DNA from: Hyphomicrobiales bacterium
GTDB taxonomy: Bacteria > Pseudomonadota > Alphaproteobacteria > Rhizobiales > Xanthobacteraceae
Assembly (NCBI GenBank): GCA_021732215.1
Contig: JAKFVL010000015.1
Location: 1 to 41,863, forward strand
Reading direction: 5' to 3'
Length of the DNA stretch: 41,863 nucleotides
In this document: positions 8,267-16,256 of the stretch, piece by piece
Position numbering within the stretch: the stretch's first letter is position 1
How the letters are laid out: each line of letters starts with the position of its first letter
Program-made: the position numbers and the translations under genes
The notes under the pieces: model-generated
Seen by the model: the letters and a program-made list of their open reading frames with translations, nothing else
What the model was told of the DNA's origin: nothing
Databases searched by the model: none

Positions 8267-8635
8267 ATGGATCAGGATCGTATCGTTGGCGCCGCCAGGA
8301 GCGCGGCGGGCAAAGTGGAGAGCGCGTTCGGTCAAGCCACCGGCGATGCACGCACCGAAATGTCGGGCCGCGCCCGCGAGGCGGCCGGCACCGCGCAGAA
8401 CATTCTCGGACAAGCCAAGGACGCGGTGAGCGATCTCGGCGAAGCCGCAAGCGGAATGGCAAAGGACGCGATCGACCGTGGCGCGGACTATTACGCCGAA
8501 AGCAACCGCGCCGTCGCCGCAACCATACAAAACCAGCCGCTGGGTTCGCTGCTGCTGGCCGGCGCGATCGGATTCGGGCTTGCAATGTTCATGCGGCGCT
8601 CGCCGCCGCGCAGATCGCGCTGGGACTATCGCTAG
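8267..8635 (+). CDS. CsbD/DUF883-like stress protein with C-terminal membrane helix
   Basis: The 122-residue product opens with a CsbD-type block (MDQDRIVGAARSAAGKVESA, with a repeat of the Ala-Gly-x-Ala-Glu pattern near residues 33-55), then a long Ala-rich amphipathic helix, one Gly-rich hydrophobic helix (LGSLLLAGAIGFGLAMFM, about 92-109) and a basic Arg tail. This is the arrangement of DUF883/ElaB-type proteins, which bind the inner membrane and accumulate in stress or stationary phase. GGGAAG lies about ten bases upstream of the ATG. Its stop codon and the stop of the convergent nth gene share one palindromic CTAG. Confidence 0.8.
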   Translation: MDQDRIVGAARSAAGKVESAFGQATGDARTEMSGRAREAAGTAQNILGQAKDAVSDLGEAASGMAKDAIDRGADYYAESNRAVAATIQNQPLGSLLLAGAIGFGLAMFMRRSPPRRSRWDYR

Positions 8636-9438
8636 TCCGGCTGACCGCTCACGGCGAGAGCACTCTTCTCCGGCCAGCGGCACAGATCCGCGATGATGCA
8701 GCGCTCGCACAGCGGCTTGCGCGCAATACATGTGTAGCGGCCGTGCAGGATTAGCCAGTGATGGGCGTGGCGTTTGAATTCTGACGGAATGATTCGCTCC
8801 AGTCCGAGTTCGACTTCGAGCGGATTTTTCCCCGGCGCCAGCCCGGTCCGATTGCCGACGCGAAACAGGTGCGTATCCACTGCAATGGTCGGTTCGCCGA
8901 ACGCGATGTTGAGAACGACATTCGCGGTCTTGCGACCGACACCGGGCAGCGTCTCGAGCGCCTCCCGGTTCCGAGGCACCTCGCCGCCGTATTCAGCCAG
9001 TAATTTTTCCGACAGCGCGATCACGTTCCTGGCCTTGTTGCGATAGAGGCCGATGGTCTTGATCAGTTCGCGAACGCGATCTTCGCCAAGCTCGAGCATC
9101 TTCTGCGGCGTGTCGGCGAGCGGAAACAGGTTGCGCGTCGCCTTGTTGACGCCGACGTCGGTGGCTTGCGCCGACAGCGCCACCGCAACCAGCAGCGTAT
9201 AAGGGTTTATATGCTCAAGCTCGCCCTTCGGCTCGGGATTGGTGCGGCGGAAGCGGCTGAAGGCTTTAGTGACTTCGGCCTCGCTCCACGGCTTCAGGGC
9301 TTTGGGTTTCTTCAGTGGCCCGGTCTTGGCTTTCGGCTTCGCTGAAACCTTTGGCGCGGATTTACCGGGAGACTTTCTGCCAGAAGGCGTGATCAAGCCT
9401 TTCGAACTTACCGCTGATTTTGTCGTCACTTTCGCCAT
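8632..9438 (-). CDS. nth: Endonuclease III (DNA glycosylase / AP lyase)
   Basis: The 268-residue enzyme removes oxidised pyrimidines and nicks abasic sites in base-excision repair. The helix-hairpin-helix LPGVGRK ends in the catalytic Lys170, the catalytic Asp188 is in AVDTH, and four cysteines (C237, C244, C247, C253; spacing 6-2-5) bind the 4Fe-4S cluster. A Lys/Pro-rich extension of about 50 residues precedes the catalytic domain, as in other rhizobial Nth. The ATG at 9438 is chosen by homology; an in-frame ATG at 9462 would overlap the start of the divergent gene. The two start codons are only 22 bases apart, so the 5' leader must be extremely short. Confidence 0.95.
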   Translation of the reverse strand: MAKVTTKSAVSSKGLITPSGRKSPGKSAPKVSAKPKAKTGPLKKPKALKPWSEAEVTKAFSRFRRTNPEPKGELEHINPYTLLVAVALSAQATDVGVNKATRNLFPLADTPQKMLELGEDRVRELIKTIGLYRNKARNVIALSEKLLAEYGGEVPRNREALETLPGVGRKTANVVLNIAFGEPTIAVDTHLFRVGNRTGLAPGKNPLEVELGLERIIPSEFKRHAHHWLILHGRYTCIARKPLCERCIIADLCRWPEKSALAVSGQPD

Positions 9439-9445
9439 GGTCCCG

Positions 9446-9451
9446 GTATAC
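9446..9451. promoter_or_regulatory. Palindromic TATA-like element between nth and the DUF2244 gene
   Basis: GTATAC lies at the centre of the 22-base spacer between two divergent ATGs. It gives TATACT on the plus strand (8 bases before the DUF2244 ATG) and TATACC on the minus strand (6 bases before the nth ATG). Both would place the transcription start at or next to the start codon. The -35 matches are modest (TCGTCA with an 18-base spacer; TTGCGG with 18). Confidence 0.4.
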
Positions 9452-9460
9452 TGAAGCGCC

Positions 9461-9976
9461 ATGACCAACCGCAATGAGATTGATCCGGCAGAGACGGTGC
9501 TGTTGTCCGCATTGCTGACGCCGCATCGCTCGCTGAGCCGCACCGGCTTTATCGTGCTGATGTGCGCCTTCGGCTTTGTCAGCTTCGCCGCCGGCCTTGC
9601 ATTTCTGGTGATCGGCGCGTGGCCGGTGCTCGGCTTCTTCGGCCTCGATCTGCTGATCCTGTACTGGGCCTTCCGGATCAACTTCCGCCGCGCAGCCGCC
9701 TATGAAGAAATTCAGGTCACGCCGACATCGTTGCACATCCGCCGCGTCAGCCATCGCGGCCACCGGATGGAATGGACGCTCAATCCGCTCTGGGTGCAGT
9801 TGGAGACTGTCGAGCACGAGGAATATGGCACCGAGCGGCTCTATCTGGCGTCTCGCGGCAGCCGCATTTCGATCGGGCGGTTCCTTGGGCCGGACGAAAA
9901 AGCCAGTTTTGCCAAAGTGTTAAATGCAGCATTGAGCGCCGCCAAACGCGGCCCGACGCTCAACCCGGTGACCTGA
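9461..9976 (+). CDS. DUF2244-domain membrane protein
   Basis: The 171-residue protein has an N-terminal cytoplasmic stretch, two adjacent membrane helices (about residues 28-50 and 53-70) and a C-terminal beta-rich domain with WTLNPLWVQLE and LYLASRGSRISIGRFLGPDEK, features of DUF2244. The family is widespread in alphaproteobacteria and its role is unknown. It is often found beside nth, as here. No ribosome site is present, and the 22-base spacer to nth suggests a leaderless message. Confidence 0.85.
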   Translation: MTNRNEIDPAETVLLSALLTPHRSLSRTGFIVLMCAFGFVSFAAGLAFLVIGAWPVLGFFGLDLLILYWAFRINFRRAAAYEEIQVTPTSLHIRRVSHRGHRMEWTLNPLWVQLETVEHEEYGTERLYLASRGSRISIGRFLGPDEKASFAKVLNAALSAAKRGPTLNPVT

Positions 9977-10086
9977 AATCGGGTCGGGAAACGGGTGGGT
10001 CCAGACCGCGCAAAGCCCTATCTGTTGAGGCATGATGCGGTCCGCGAATTGGCCCGCTTTTCGAAACCACTCCCGGGATTGAGATC

Positions 10087-10992
10087 ATGATGACCCTCGC
10101 CAGCGCCCGAATCGATCCGGCCGACCAGCGGCTCGCCAAGCCGGGCGCGCAGAACGCAGCGCTGCGAGATTACGACGCGGTGCGGCGCGCGATCGCGTTT
10201 ATTTCAGAGAAGTGGCGATCGCAGCCCTCGATCGAAGCGGTCGCAGAGGCCGCTTCGGTCACGCCCGACGAATTGCATCATCTGTTCCGGCGCTGGGCCG
10301 GCCTCACGCCGAAGGCCTTCATGCAGGCGCTGACGCTCGACCACGCGAAAAACCTGCTGCGCGATTCCGCAAGCGTACTGGATGCCGCACTCGATTCGGG
10401 ATTGTCGGGTCCGGGACGGCTGCACGACCTGTTCGTCACCCACGAATCGATGTCGCCGGGCGAATGGAAGGCCGGCGGTCAGGGTCTTCCCCTGAGCTAT
10501 GGCTTTCATCCCTCGCCGTTCGGGACCGCAGTCGTCATCGCCACATCGCGCGGGCTTGCGGGACTGGCGTTCGCCGATCCGGGCGAGGAGCAAGCAGCGC
10601 TCGCGGACATGCAACGCCGCTGGCCGCGCGCGACCTATACGCAGGATCAGACAGGCACGGCAGCCCTCGCACAGCGCATCTTCGAAACCAAACGCTGGCA
10701 GCAGAACCAGCCGCTGCGCGTGGTGCTGATCGGCACCGATTTCGAGGTGCGGGTCTGGGAGACGCTGCTGAAAATTCCGATGGGCCGGGCCACGACCTAT
10801 TCGAACATCGCGAGCAAGATCGGAAACGACAAGGCATCGCGCGCCGTAGGAACCGCCGTCGGCAAGAATCCGATTTCGTTCGTGGTGCCGTGTCATCGCG
10901 TGCTCGGCAAGAGCGGCGCGCTGACCGGCTATCACTGGGGCATCACCCGCAAGCAGGCGATGCTCGGCTGGGAAGCAGGGCGGGTGAACTAA
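10087..10992 (+). CDS. Ada-like protein: AraC-type HTH plus O6-methylguanine-DNA methyltransferase
   Basis: The 301-residue protein joins an AraC-type helix-turn-helix region (about residues 30-125, with LHHLFRRWAGLTPKAFMQ) to a methylguanine-DNA methyltransferase domain (about 130-295) with the acceptor Cys269 in VPCHRV and the DNA-binding GRATTYSNIA block. It transfers methyl groups from O6-alkylguanine to Cys269. The zinc-binding Ada N-terminus that senses phosphotriesters is missing, so the classic methyl-triggered activation cannot work as in E. coli Ada. The stop is one base from the stop of convergent gpmA, and no terminator is seen between them. Confidence 0.93.
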   Translation: MMTLASARIDPADQRLAKPGAQNAALRDYDAVRRAIAFISEKWRSQPSIEAVAEAASVTPDELHHLFRRWAGLTPKAFMQALTLDHAKNLLRDSASVLDAALDSGLSGPGRLHDLFVTHESMSPGEWKAGGQGLPLSYGFHPSPFGTAVVIATSRGLAGLAFADPGEEQAALADMQRRWPRATYTQDQTGTAALAQRIFETKRWQQNQPLRVVLIGTDFEVRVWETLLKIPMGRATTYSNIASKIGNDKASRAVGTAVGKNPISFVVPCHRVLGKSGALTGYHWGITRKQAMLGWEAGRVN

Positions 10993-10993
10993 G

Positions 10994-11617
10994 TTAGGCC
11001 GCCAGATCGAGCTTCGATGCGACGGTCGCGTCCGCGTTGAGGCGGTAGATCACCGGCACACCGGTTGCGAGCTCGCGCGCGAGAATGCCCTCGGGCGTCA
11101 GCTTCTCCAGCACCATGATCAGCGCGCGCAGCGAATTGCCATGGGCCGCGACCAATGTTCGCTCGCCGCGCAGCACGCAGGGCAATATCTCCTGCACGAA
11201 GTAAGGCAGGGTGCGCGCCAGCGTATCCTTCAGGCTCTCGCCGCCGGGCGGCGGCACATCATAAGAACGGCGCCAGATGTGGACTTGCTCTTCGCCCCAT
11301 CTGGCACGCGCATCGTCCTTGTTCAGCCCCGACAGGTCGCCATAGTCGCGCTCGTTCAGCGCCAGATGTGTCCTGACCGGAATGCCGGTCTGGTCCATCT
11401 CCTTCAGCGCGAGGTGGAGGGTGCGCTGCGCCCGTGTCAGCACGGACGTAAAGGCGATGTCGAACGTGAAGCCTTGCGCCTTCAGCTTGCGGCCGGCCTG
11501 AATGGCTTCAGCAACACCCTGATCGGTCAGGTCGGGATCTTTCCAGCCGGTGAAAAGATTCTTCAGATTCCATTCGCTCTGGCCATGACGCACCAGCACA
11601 AGAAGTCGTTCGCTCAT
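10994..11617 (-). CDS. gpmA: 2,3-bisphosphoglycerate-dependent phosphoglycerate mutase
   Basis: The 207-residue enzyme interconverts 3- and 2-phosphoglycerate in glycolysis. It opens with VRHGQSEWN, whose His11 is the phosphorylated residue; [13 protein letters not shown], the [12 protein letters not shown] substrate loop and [12 protein letters not shown] with the second catalytic His complete the set. It is slightly shorter than E. coli GpmA (250), as is usual for the alphaproteobacterial form. It follows dapB on the same strand with a 44-base gap that holds a small palindromic repeat. Confidence 0.96.
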   Translation of the reverse strand: MSERLLVLVRHGQSEWNLKNLFTGWKDPDLTDQGVAEAIQAGRKLKAQGFTFDIAFTSVLTRAQRTLHLALKEMDQTGIPVRTHLALNERDYGDLSGLNKDDARARWGEEQVHIWRRSYDVPPPGGESLKDTLARTLPYFVQEILPCVLRGERTLVAAHGNSLRALIMVLEKLTPEGILARELATGVPVIYRLNADATVASKLDLAA

Positions 11618-11636
11618 GTCTTCCCTTGTTGACTCT

Positions 11637-11657
11637 CGTCATGGCCGGGCATGACGG
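11637..11657. repeat. Minimal palindromic repeat in the dapB-gpmA spacer
   Basis: The 21-base sequence CGTCATGGCCGGGCATGACGG joins the two outer ends of the longer element seen at 14066-14190 (which begins CGTCATGGCCGGGC and ends CATGACG). It looks like an internally deleted copy of that repeat. Confidence 0.6.
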
Positions 11658-11661
11658 CCTG

Positions 11662-12477
11662 CTAGAACTCACTCAAACCGAGCACATCAGCCATCGAGTA
11701 GAAGCCTGGCTTCTGCCCGCGCGCCCACATGGCGGCTTTCAATGCACCGTGCGCGAAGATCATGCGATCCTCGGAGCGATGCGCCAGCTCGATACGCTCG
11801 TAGGGCCCGGCGAAAATCACCGTGTGATCGCCGGTTGCCGTGCCGCCACGCAGGGTGGCAAAGCCGATGTCACCGGAATTGCGTTCGCCGGTATGGCCGT
11901 CGCGCGAGCGCACCGAGCGTTCCTCGAGCTTGACCTTGCGGCCTTCGGCGGCGGCGCGGCCCAGCATGTAGGCTGTGCCCGACGGCGCGTCGATCTTCTG
12001 CCTGTGATGCATTTCGAGAATTTCGATATCGAAATCCTCATCGAGCGAGGTGGCGACGCGCCTGACCAGCGCGGCGAGCAGATTGACCCCGAGGCTCATA
12101 TTGCCTGATTGCACCACGATGGCGCGGCGGGTGACGCTGCGGATCACCGCATCGTCGGACGACGACAGACCGGTGGTTCCGATTACATGGACGATGCCGC
12201 GCTCGGCGGCGATGGCCACGTTGGCGATGGTCGCAGCCGGCACGGTGAAATCGAGGATGCCGTCGGCTTTGCCGGACATCGGCCACAAGTCACCCGACAG
12301 CAGCACGCCGTTTTCGGGGAGGCCGGCTAGAACGCCCGAGTCCTTGCCCAGCAATTCGGAGCCCGGTGCTTCCAGAGCGCCGGCCAGCACCGCGCCAGGC
12401 GTTTCGGCAATGGTGCGGATCAGTGCGCGGCCCATCCGGCCGCCGGCCCCCGCAACGATCAATCGCATGTCCGCCAT
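11662..12477 (-). CDS. dapB: 4-hydroxy-tetrahydrodipicolinate reductase
   Basis: The 271-residue enzyme carries out the NAD(P)H-dependent reduction step of lysine and diaminopimelate synthesis. The nucleotide-binding GAGGRMG lies at residues 10-16, the second cofactor motif [10 protein letters not shown] near 100-110, and the family signature [14 protein letters not shown] in the second half contains the catalytic His pair and Lys. The start ATG is in frame with this dinucleotide fold, and length is normal. It is followed by gpmA on the same strand; these two genes are often neighbours in Nitrobacteraceae. Confidence 0.96.
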   Translation of the reverse strand: MADMRLIVAGAGGRMGRALIRTIAETPGAVLAGALEAPGSELLGKDSGVLAGLPENGVLLSGDLWPMSGKADGILDFTVPAATIANVAIAAERGIVHVIGTTGLSSSDDAVIRSVTRRAIVVQSGNMSLGVNLLAALVRRVATSLDEDFDIEILEMHHRQKIDAPSGTAYMLGRAAAEGRKVKLEERSVRSRDGHTGERNSGDIGFATLRGGTATGDHTVIFAGPYERIELAHRSEDRMIFAHGALKAAMWARGQKPGFYSMADVLGLSEF

Positions 12478-12601
12478 GATCCAGCCTCCGCGCTCTCACG
12501 CGGTATAACGGGCGAATGACAGGGGGGCAACCGGCGCGCGCTTGCTGATAATGTCAGGACGATCTGATAATGCGATGCGGCACAGTCAGAGGACATCCGT
12601 C

Positions 12602-13585
12602 ATGCGCCGCATCCTGCAATTTACCACCGCTGCACTGCTGGTCACGAGCAGCGCCGCCCCGGCGGCCGAGAGCGTCGGCGGCGACAGGGCATTCTCGTTC
12701 GTGGCGCTCGGCGACATGCCCTACAGTATTCCTGGCGACTATCAGAAGTTCGACCGGCTGATCGCCGCCGTCAACAAGATGAAGCCCGCCTTCACCCTCC
12801 ATGTCGGCGATATCAAGGCTTCGAGCCAGCCGTGCAGCGACGAGATTTTCCAGAAGACGCTTGACCAGTTTCAGACTTTCGACGGCGCGCTGGTCTATAC
12901 CATCGGCGACAATGAATGGACCGATTGCCACCGCAAGTCCTCCGGCGGTTTCGATCCGCGCGAACGCCTGAAGCGCGTGCGGCAGATGTTCTTTCCCGAT
13001 CCGCAGAAGTCGCTCGGCAAGATGCCCTTGGCCGTCGAGAGCCAGGGCAAACTGATGCCCGAGTTCTCAACCTACGTGGAGAATTCGCGCTTCGAAAAGA
13101 ACGGTGTGCTGTTCATCGGCATACATGTGGTCGGCTCGAACAATGGCTTCGAGACAATCGATCCGGAAGCGGCGAAAGAATTCTTCGCGCGCGACAAGGC
13201 CAACATCGCGTGGCTGCAGGCCGGCTTCAAGCGCGCGCAGGACAGCGCCGCCAAGGCCGTCGTCATCTTCATGCAGGCCGAATTCGATCAGGCGCGCTTT
13301 CCAAACGGATCGATGCCACGGCAATCCGGATTCACCAATGTGCTCGACGTAATCGAGGCGGGCGCTGTTGCCTTCGCCAGGCCGGTGCTGGTGGTCAACG
13401 GCGACGAGCACTTCATCGAACTGAAACCGATGAAGAACAGCAACGGCAGGGCGATCCCGAACGTGCTGAAATTGATGGTCTATGGCGAGGACGATGTCCA
13501 CGCCGTGCGTGTCATCGTCGACCCGGACAGCGCCGGAGTGTTCGGCTTCGTGCCGCTGATCGTGCCGGAAAATCTGGGGAAGTAG
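12602..13585 (+). CDS. Exported metallophosphoesterase-like protein
   Basis: The 327-residue product starts with a Sec signal peptide (MRRILQFTTAALLVTSSAAPAA, cut near residue 22). The ATG at 12602 has AGAGGA nine bases upstream and is preferred to the ATGs at 12542 and 12572. Metallophosphoesterase-type motifs are visible: GDMPY, HVGDIK, GDNEWTDC and later NGDEHF. The usual GNHD is replaced by GDNE, and the late histidine motif is only NGDEHF, so the metal site may be divergent. It probably acts on a phosphate ester in the periplasm. No operon partner is seen. Confidence 0.7.
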   Translation: MRRILQFTTAALLVTSSAAPAAESVGGDRAFSFVALGDMPYSIPGDYQKFDRLIAAVNKMKPAFTLHVGDIKASSQPCSDEIFQKTLDQFQTFDGALVYTIGDNEWTDCHRKSSGGFDPRERLKRVRQMFFPDPQKSLGKMPLAVESQGKLMPEFSTYVENSRFEKNGVLFIGIHVVGSNNGFETIDPEAAKEFFARDKANIAWLQAGFKRAQDSAAKAVVIFMQAEFDQARFPNGSMPRQSGFTNVLDVIEAGAVAFARPVLVVNGDEHFIELKPMKNSNGRAIPNVLKLMVYGEDDVHAVRVIVDPDSAGVFGFVPLIVPENLGK

Positions 13586-13593
13586 ACCAAGAC

Positions 13594-13703
13594 GTCATCC
13601 TGAGGTGCGAAGACCAAGTCAGAGCCTCGAAGGATGACAGGTCTATTTGCACAGATATCTTTCGAGGCTCGCCGCTATCGCGTCTCGCGCCTCAGGATGA
13701 TGG
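13594..13703. repeat. Nested palindromic repeat after the phosphoesterase gene
   Basis: Outer arms TCATCCTGAGG (13595-13605) and CCTCAGGATGA (13690-13700) pair perfectly. Inner arms AGCCTCGAAGGA and TCTTTCGAGGCT pair with one mismatch. This is a common Nitrobacteraceae intergenic element by memory, and it lies between convergent genes, where it could stop transcription from both sides. Confidence 0.8.
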
Positions 13704-13726
13704 AGAGCACGCTGCTACTGCAGCTC

Positions 13727-14032
13727 TTACGGCTGTGCGCCGTCGTAGCCTTCGATGATCACCAGATCGCCCTCGGAGAACGGCGCGCGTTTGGCGACCA
13801 GTGCCTGATACTCCGGTGAGTTGTAGCAGGCGAGCGCAGTCTCGTAGTCCTTGAACTCGAGCACGACATTGCGCGAACGCGATGATCCCTCTCGCGCCTC
13901 GTACTGGCCGCCGCGCACCAGAAACTTTGCGCCGTATTTCTGAAACACCGCGCCGTTATGGGCGACGTAGTGCGTCTTGTAGCTGTCGAGATCGTGCACA
14001 TCGACACGGGCGATCCAGTATGCCTTGGCCAT
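13727..14032 (-). CDS. DUF1330-family protein
   Basis: The product has 101 residues from the ATG at 14032, which has GGGAG seven to nine bases upstream; the longer frame to 14071 runs into repeat sequence. It matches DUF1330, a ferredoxin-like alpha-beta fold: AKAYWIARVDVHDLDSYKTH, FLVRGGQYE, NVVLEFKDYETALACYNSPEYQ and a C-terminal IIEGYDG. The biochemical role of the family is unsettled. It lies downstream of pyrF on the same strand with a repeat in between. Confidence 0.9.
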   Translation of the reverse strand: MAKAYWIARVDVHDLDSYKTHYVAHNGAVFQKYGAKFLVRGGQYEAREGSSRSRNVVLEFKDYETALACYNSPEYQALVAKRAPFSEGDLVIIEGYDGAQP

Positions 14033-14065
14033 GGTCTTTCTCCCTGCTCCATCGTTCCCCTTCAT

Positions 14066-14190
14066 CGTCATGGCCGGGCATAGCCGTTCGAAGAACGGCG
14101 TCGCTTCGCTCGCCTATGACCTGGCCATCCACGACTTAATCCAGATACGTCATCAAGACGTGGATGCCCGCGACAAGCGCGGACATGACG
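14066..14190. repeat. Long palindromic intergenic repeat between pyrF and the DUF1330 gene
   Basis: The element begins CGTCATGGCCGGGC and ends GCGGACATGACG. Inner arms GCCATCCACGACT and AGACGTGGATGCC also pair. A second module with its own small palindrome CCGTTCGAAGAACGG is inserted near the left end. From memory this composite is common in Bradyrhizobium-group genomes. Confidence 0.8.
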
Positions 14191-14198
14191 AACCTGAA

Positions 14199-14906
14199 TC
14201 AGCGCGCAGCCGCTTCGATATCGGCGACAATCTGCTCCGCCGCATGCTTAGGGTCCGTCGCTTCCATTACCGGACGTCCAACCACGAGATAATCCGCACC
14301 CGCGGCAATGGCCTTTGCCGGGGTCATGATCCGCTTCTGGTCGCCAGCGTCCGCGCCAACGGGACGAATACCCGGTGTGACAAGCCGCATTTGCGCGCCA
14401 GTCACGGCGTGCAGCTTCGCAACCTCTTCCGCGGAACAGACAAGGCCGTCGACGCCGAGCGTCTGCGCCTGCATGGCCCGCGCCTCGGCGAGATCGGTCA
14501 CGTTCAGGCGGTAACCCGCGGCATGGAGATCGTCGTCGTCGTAGGAGGTCAGCACAGTGACGGCAAGAATTTGCAGCGAAGCGCCGCGCGCCTCGACCGC
14601 GGCTTTCATGGTCTGCGGATAGGCGTGCACGGTCAGGAACGTCGCGCCCAGCTTCGCGATGCTCTCGACGCCCTTTGCAACCGTGTTGCCGATGTCGTGC
14701 AGCTTGAAATCCGCAAAGACTTTCTTGCCGGAGCCGGCGAGTTCGCGGATCAGCGGCAGCCCGCCGGCGTAACCCAGCTGGTAGCCGATCTTGTAGAACA
14801 CAACGCTGTCGCCAAGCCTTGCGATCGTGGCGCGCGCTGTCTCGACGTCAGGTACATCGAGGGCGACGATCAGACGTTCGCGCGCAGGAATGGTGACGGT
14901 TTTCAT
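14199..14906 (-). CDS. pyrF: Orotidine 5'-phosphate decarboxylase
   Basis: The 235-residue TIM barrel carries out the last step of UMP synthesis. The catalytic block [13 protein letters not shown] (Lys-x-x-Asp) is intact, LIVALDVPD supplies the first active-site Asp-x-x-x, and [11 protein letters not shown] plus [10 protein letters not shown] bind phosphate. The start ATG lies four bases after the stop of the FMN reductase-like gene (TGA-GCCG-ATG), so translation is almost certainly coupled. Confidence 0.97.
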   Translation of the reverse strand: MKTVTIPARERLIVALDVPDVETARATIARLGDSVVFYKIGYQLGYAGGLPLIRELAGSGKKVFADFKLHDIGNTVAKGVESIAKLGATFLTVHAYPQTMKAAVEARGASLQILAVTVLTSYDDDDLHAAGYRLNVTDLAEARAMQAQTLGVDGLVCSAEEVAKLHAVTGAQMRLVTPGIRPVGADAGDQKRIMTPAKAIAAGADYLVVGRPVMEATDPKHAAEQIVADIEAAAR

Positions 14907-14910
14907 CGGC

Positions 14911-15489
14911 TCAGATCATATGTTGCGCGACATCGACGAGCTGCTTCGCCATTGCGCGCAGGGCGTCGGCGTCGGCCGGATGCTTGAGATGATCGGTGTC
15001 GTCATAGGCATCATCGGCAAACGACAGCGTCAACTGATTTGGAATGACCAGTGCGCGGCAGCCCGAGAGGATCAGGCGAAACGCTGCGAGGCAGCGCGTG
15101 CCGCCGAGCTTGCCGCCCGATGCCGAGGCCAGCGCAAACGCCCGCTCACGAAACACCTGGCCTTTGGTTTCGCCGCGATCCTCGACCCGGGTCACCCAAT
15201 CGACGGCGTTTTTCACCAGCGCGGGTAGCGACGAGTTGTATTCCGGCGTGACAAATACCACGCCGTGGTGCGTTCCGATCATGCGCTTCAGGTTGACCGC
15301 ATTCGCCGGCACGCCGGATTTCGCTTCAAGATCGCCATCGTAGATCGGCAGCGGAAAATCGCCGAGCGAGATGCGCGTCACATCCGCGTCGAGTTTCGTG
15401 AACTCGCGCGCGACTGCGCCGGCGAGCCGCACATTGAGCGAGCCGGTTCGCAACGAGCCCGGAATGACGAGAATTTTGACGACGGACAT
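14911..15489 (-). CDS. NAD(P)H-dependent FMN reductase family protein
   Basis: The 192-residue flavodoxin-like protein starts at the ATG at 15489; the longer frame runs into a repeat. Motifs are [12 protein letters not shown] (FMN phosphate loop), [18 protein letters not shown] (FMN ring contacts) and [11 protein letters not shown]. It resembles azo-, chromate- or quinone-reducing FMN reductases; substrate cannot be assigned. It is directly upstream of, and coupled to, pyrF, with a 49-bp palindrome at its own start. Confidence 0.85.
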   Translation of the reverse strand: MSVVKILVIPGSLRTGSLNVRLAGAVAREFTKLDADVTRISLGDFPLPIYDGDLEAKSGVPANAVNLKRMIGTHHGVVFVTPEYNSSLPALVKNAVDWVTRVEDRGETKGQVFRERAFALASASGGKLGGTRCLAAFRLILSGCRALVIPNQLTLSFADDAYDDTDHLKHPADADALRAMAKQLVDVAQHMI

Positions 15490-15497
15490 TTTTTGTG

Positions 15498-15546
15498 GCG
15501 CGTATCCTGATCGCAAAACCGGTGTCCGCTTCTGCGGGATACGCGC
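15498..15546. repeat. 49-bp palindromic repeat, copy A
   Basis: Perfect 10-base arms GCGCGTATCC (15498-15507) and GGATACGCGC (15537-15546) enclose a core with AAAACCGGTGTCC. It matches the copy at 40778-40826 in length, arms and core. Both copies lie just upstream of the start of a minus-strand gene. Confidence 0.85.
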
Positions 15547-15561
15547 GAGCGACGAGCCGGA

Positions 15562-16164
15562 TCAGCCCTTGCGATACACCCAGACACGCGCGGGGGGAAG
15601 GTTCATCCAGATGCGCTCGGAGGCTTCGGTGAAAACGCCCGGAAGCGACTTCGGTATCGGCGGCGCGACGGAATAGGTGAACTGGATGAAGGGCGCTTTC
15701 GGCCCGAGCGCGGCAAACGCATCGCGGATCAGTTTCAGGCGCATCAGCATCGGCTTGGTGACAAGCGGCAGGCCGGATACGACGGCGGATGCGGGCGCCT
15801 TCAGCACATCGCGGACCGATTTTTCCAGTGCATAGGCATCGCCCTGAACCACTGTCGCCTGCGGAAAACGATCGCGCAGCAGCGCGCAGAAACCCGGATT
15901 GTACTCGACCAGCACCAGCCGCTTTTCGTCAACGCCATGATCCAGCAGCGCCTTGGTGATCGCCCCGGTCCCCGGCCCGAGTTCGATCACCGGACCATCG
16001 GAATTGTTATCGACGTAGCTGGCCATGGTGCGGGCCAGCAGGCGGCCCGAGGGCATCACCGCGCCCATGTGCAGGGGTTTTTCGATCCATGAGCGGAGAA
16101 ATCGAACCTCGTCGTCGAGACGGAGGGGTTTTTTCAACGCACGCGCGGAGGATTGCGAAGGCAT
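15562..16164 (-). CDS. PmtA-like phospholipid N-methyltransferase
   Basis: The 200-residue class I SAM methyltransferase starts at the ATG at 16164. Motif I is VIELGPGTGAITKALL; motif II-like LVLVEYNPGF and the AVVSGLPLVTKPM block follow. The N-terminal FLRSWIEKPLHMGAVMPS matches the Sinorhizobium-type PmtA family, which makes phosphatidylcholine by methylating phosphatidylethanolamine. It could also be one of the PmtX paralogues that methylate other intermediates, or a diverged rRNA-methylase-like protein. It lies between dnaJ and the FMN reductase-like gene on the same strand. Confidence 0.75.
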   Translation of the reverse strand: MPSQSSARALKKPLRLDDEVRFLRSWIEKPLHMGAVMPSGRLLARTMASYVDNNSDGPVIELGPGTGAITKALLDHGVDEKRLVLVEYNPGFCALLRDRFPQATVVQGDAYALEKSVRDVLKAPASAVVSGLPLVTKPMLMRLKLIRDAFAALGPKAPFIQFTYSVAPPIPKSLPGVFTEASERIWMNLPPARVWVYRKG

Positions 16165-16256
16165 GTCTCTACCAGGCGGGACCAAAACCAACGGCTTTCG
16201 TTAGAAATCCGTCATAAATGGGTATAGGCGGGAGCGTAAGCGGTCAAGCTGGACAA

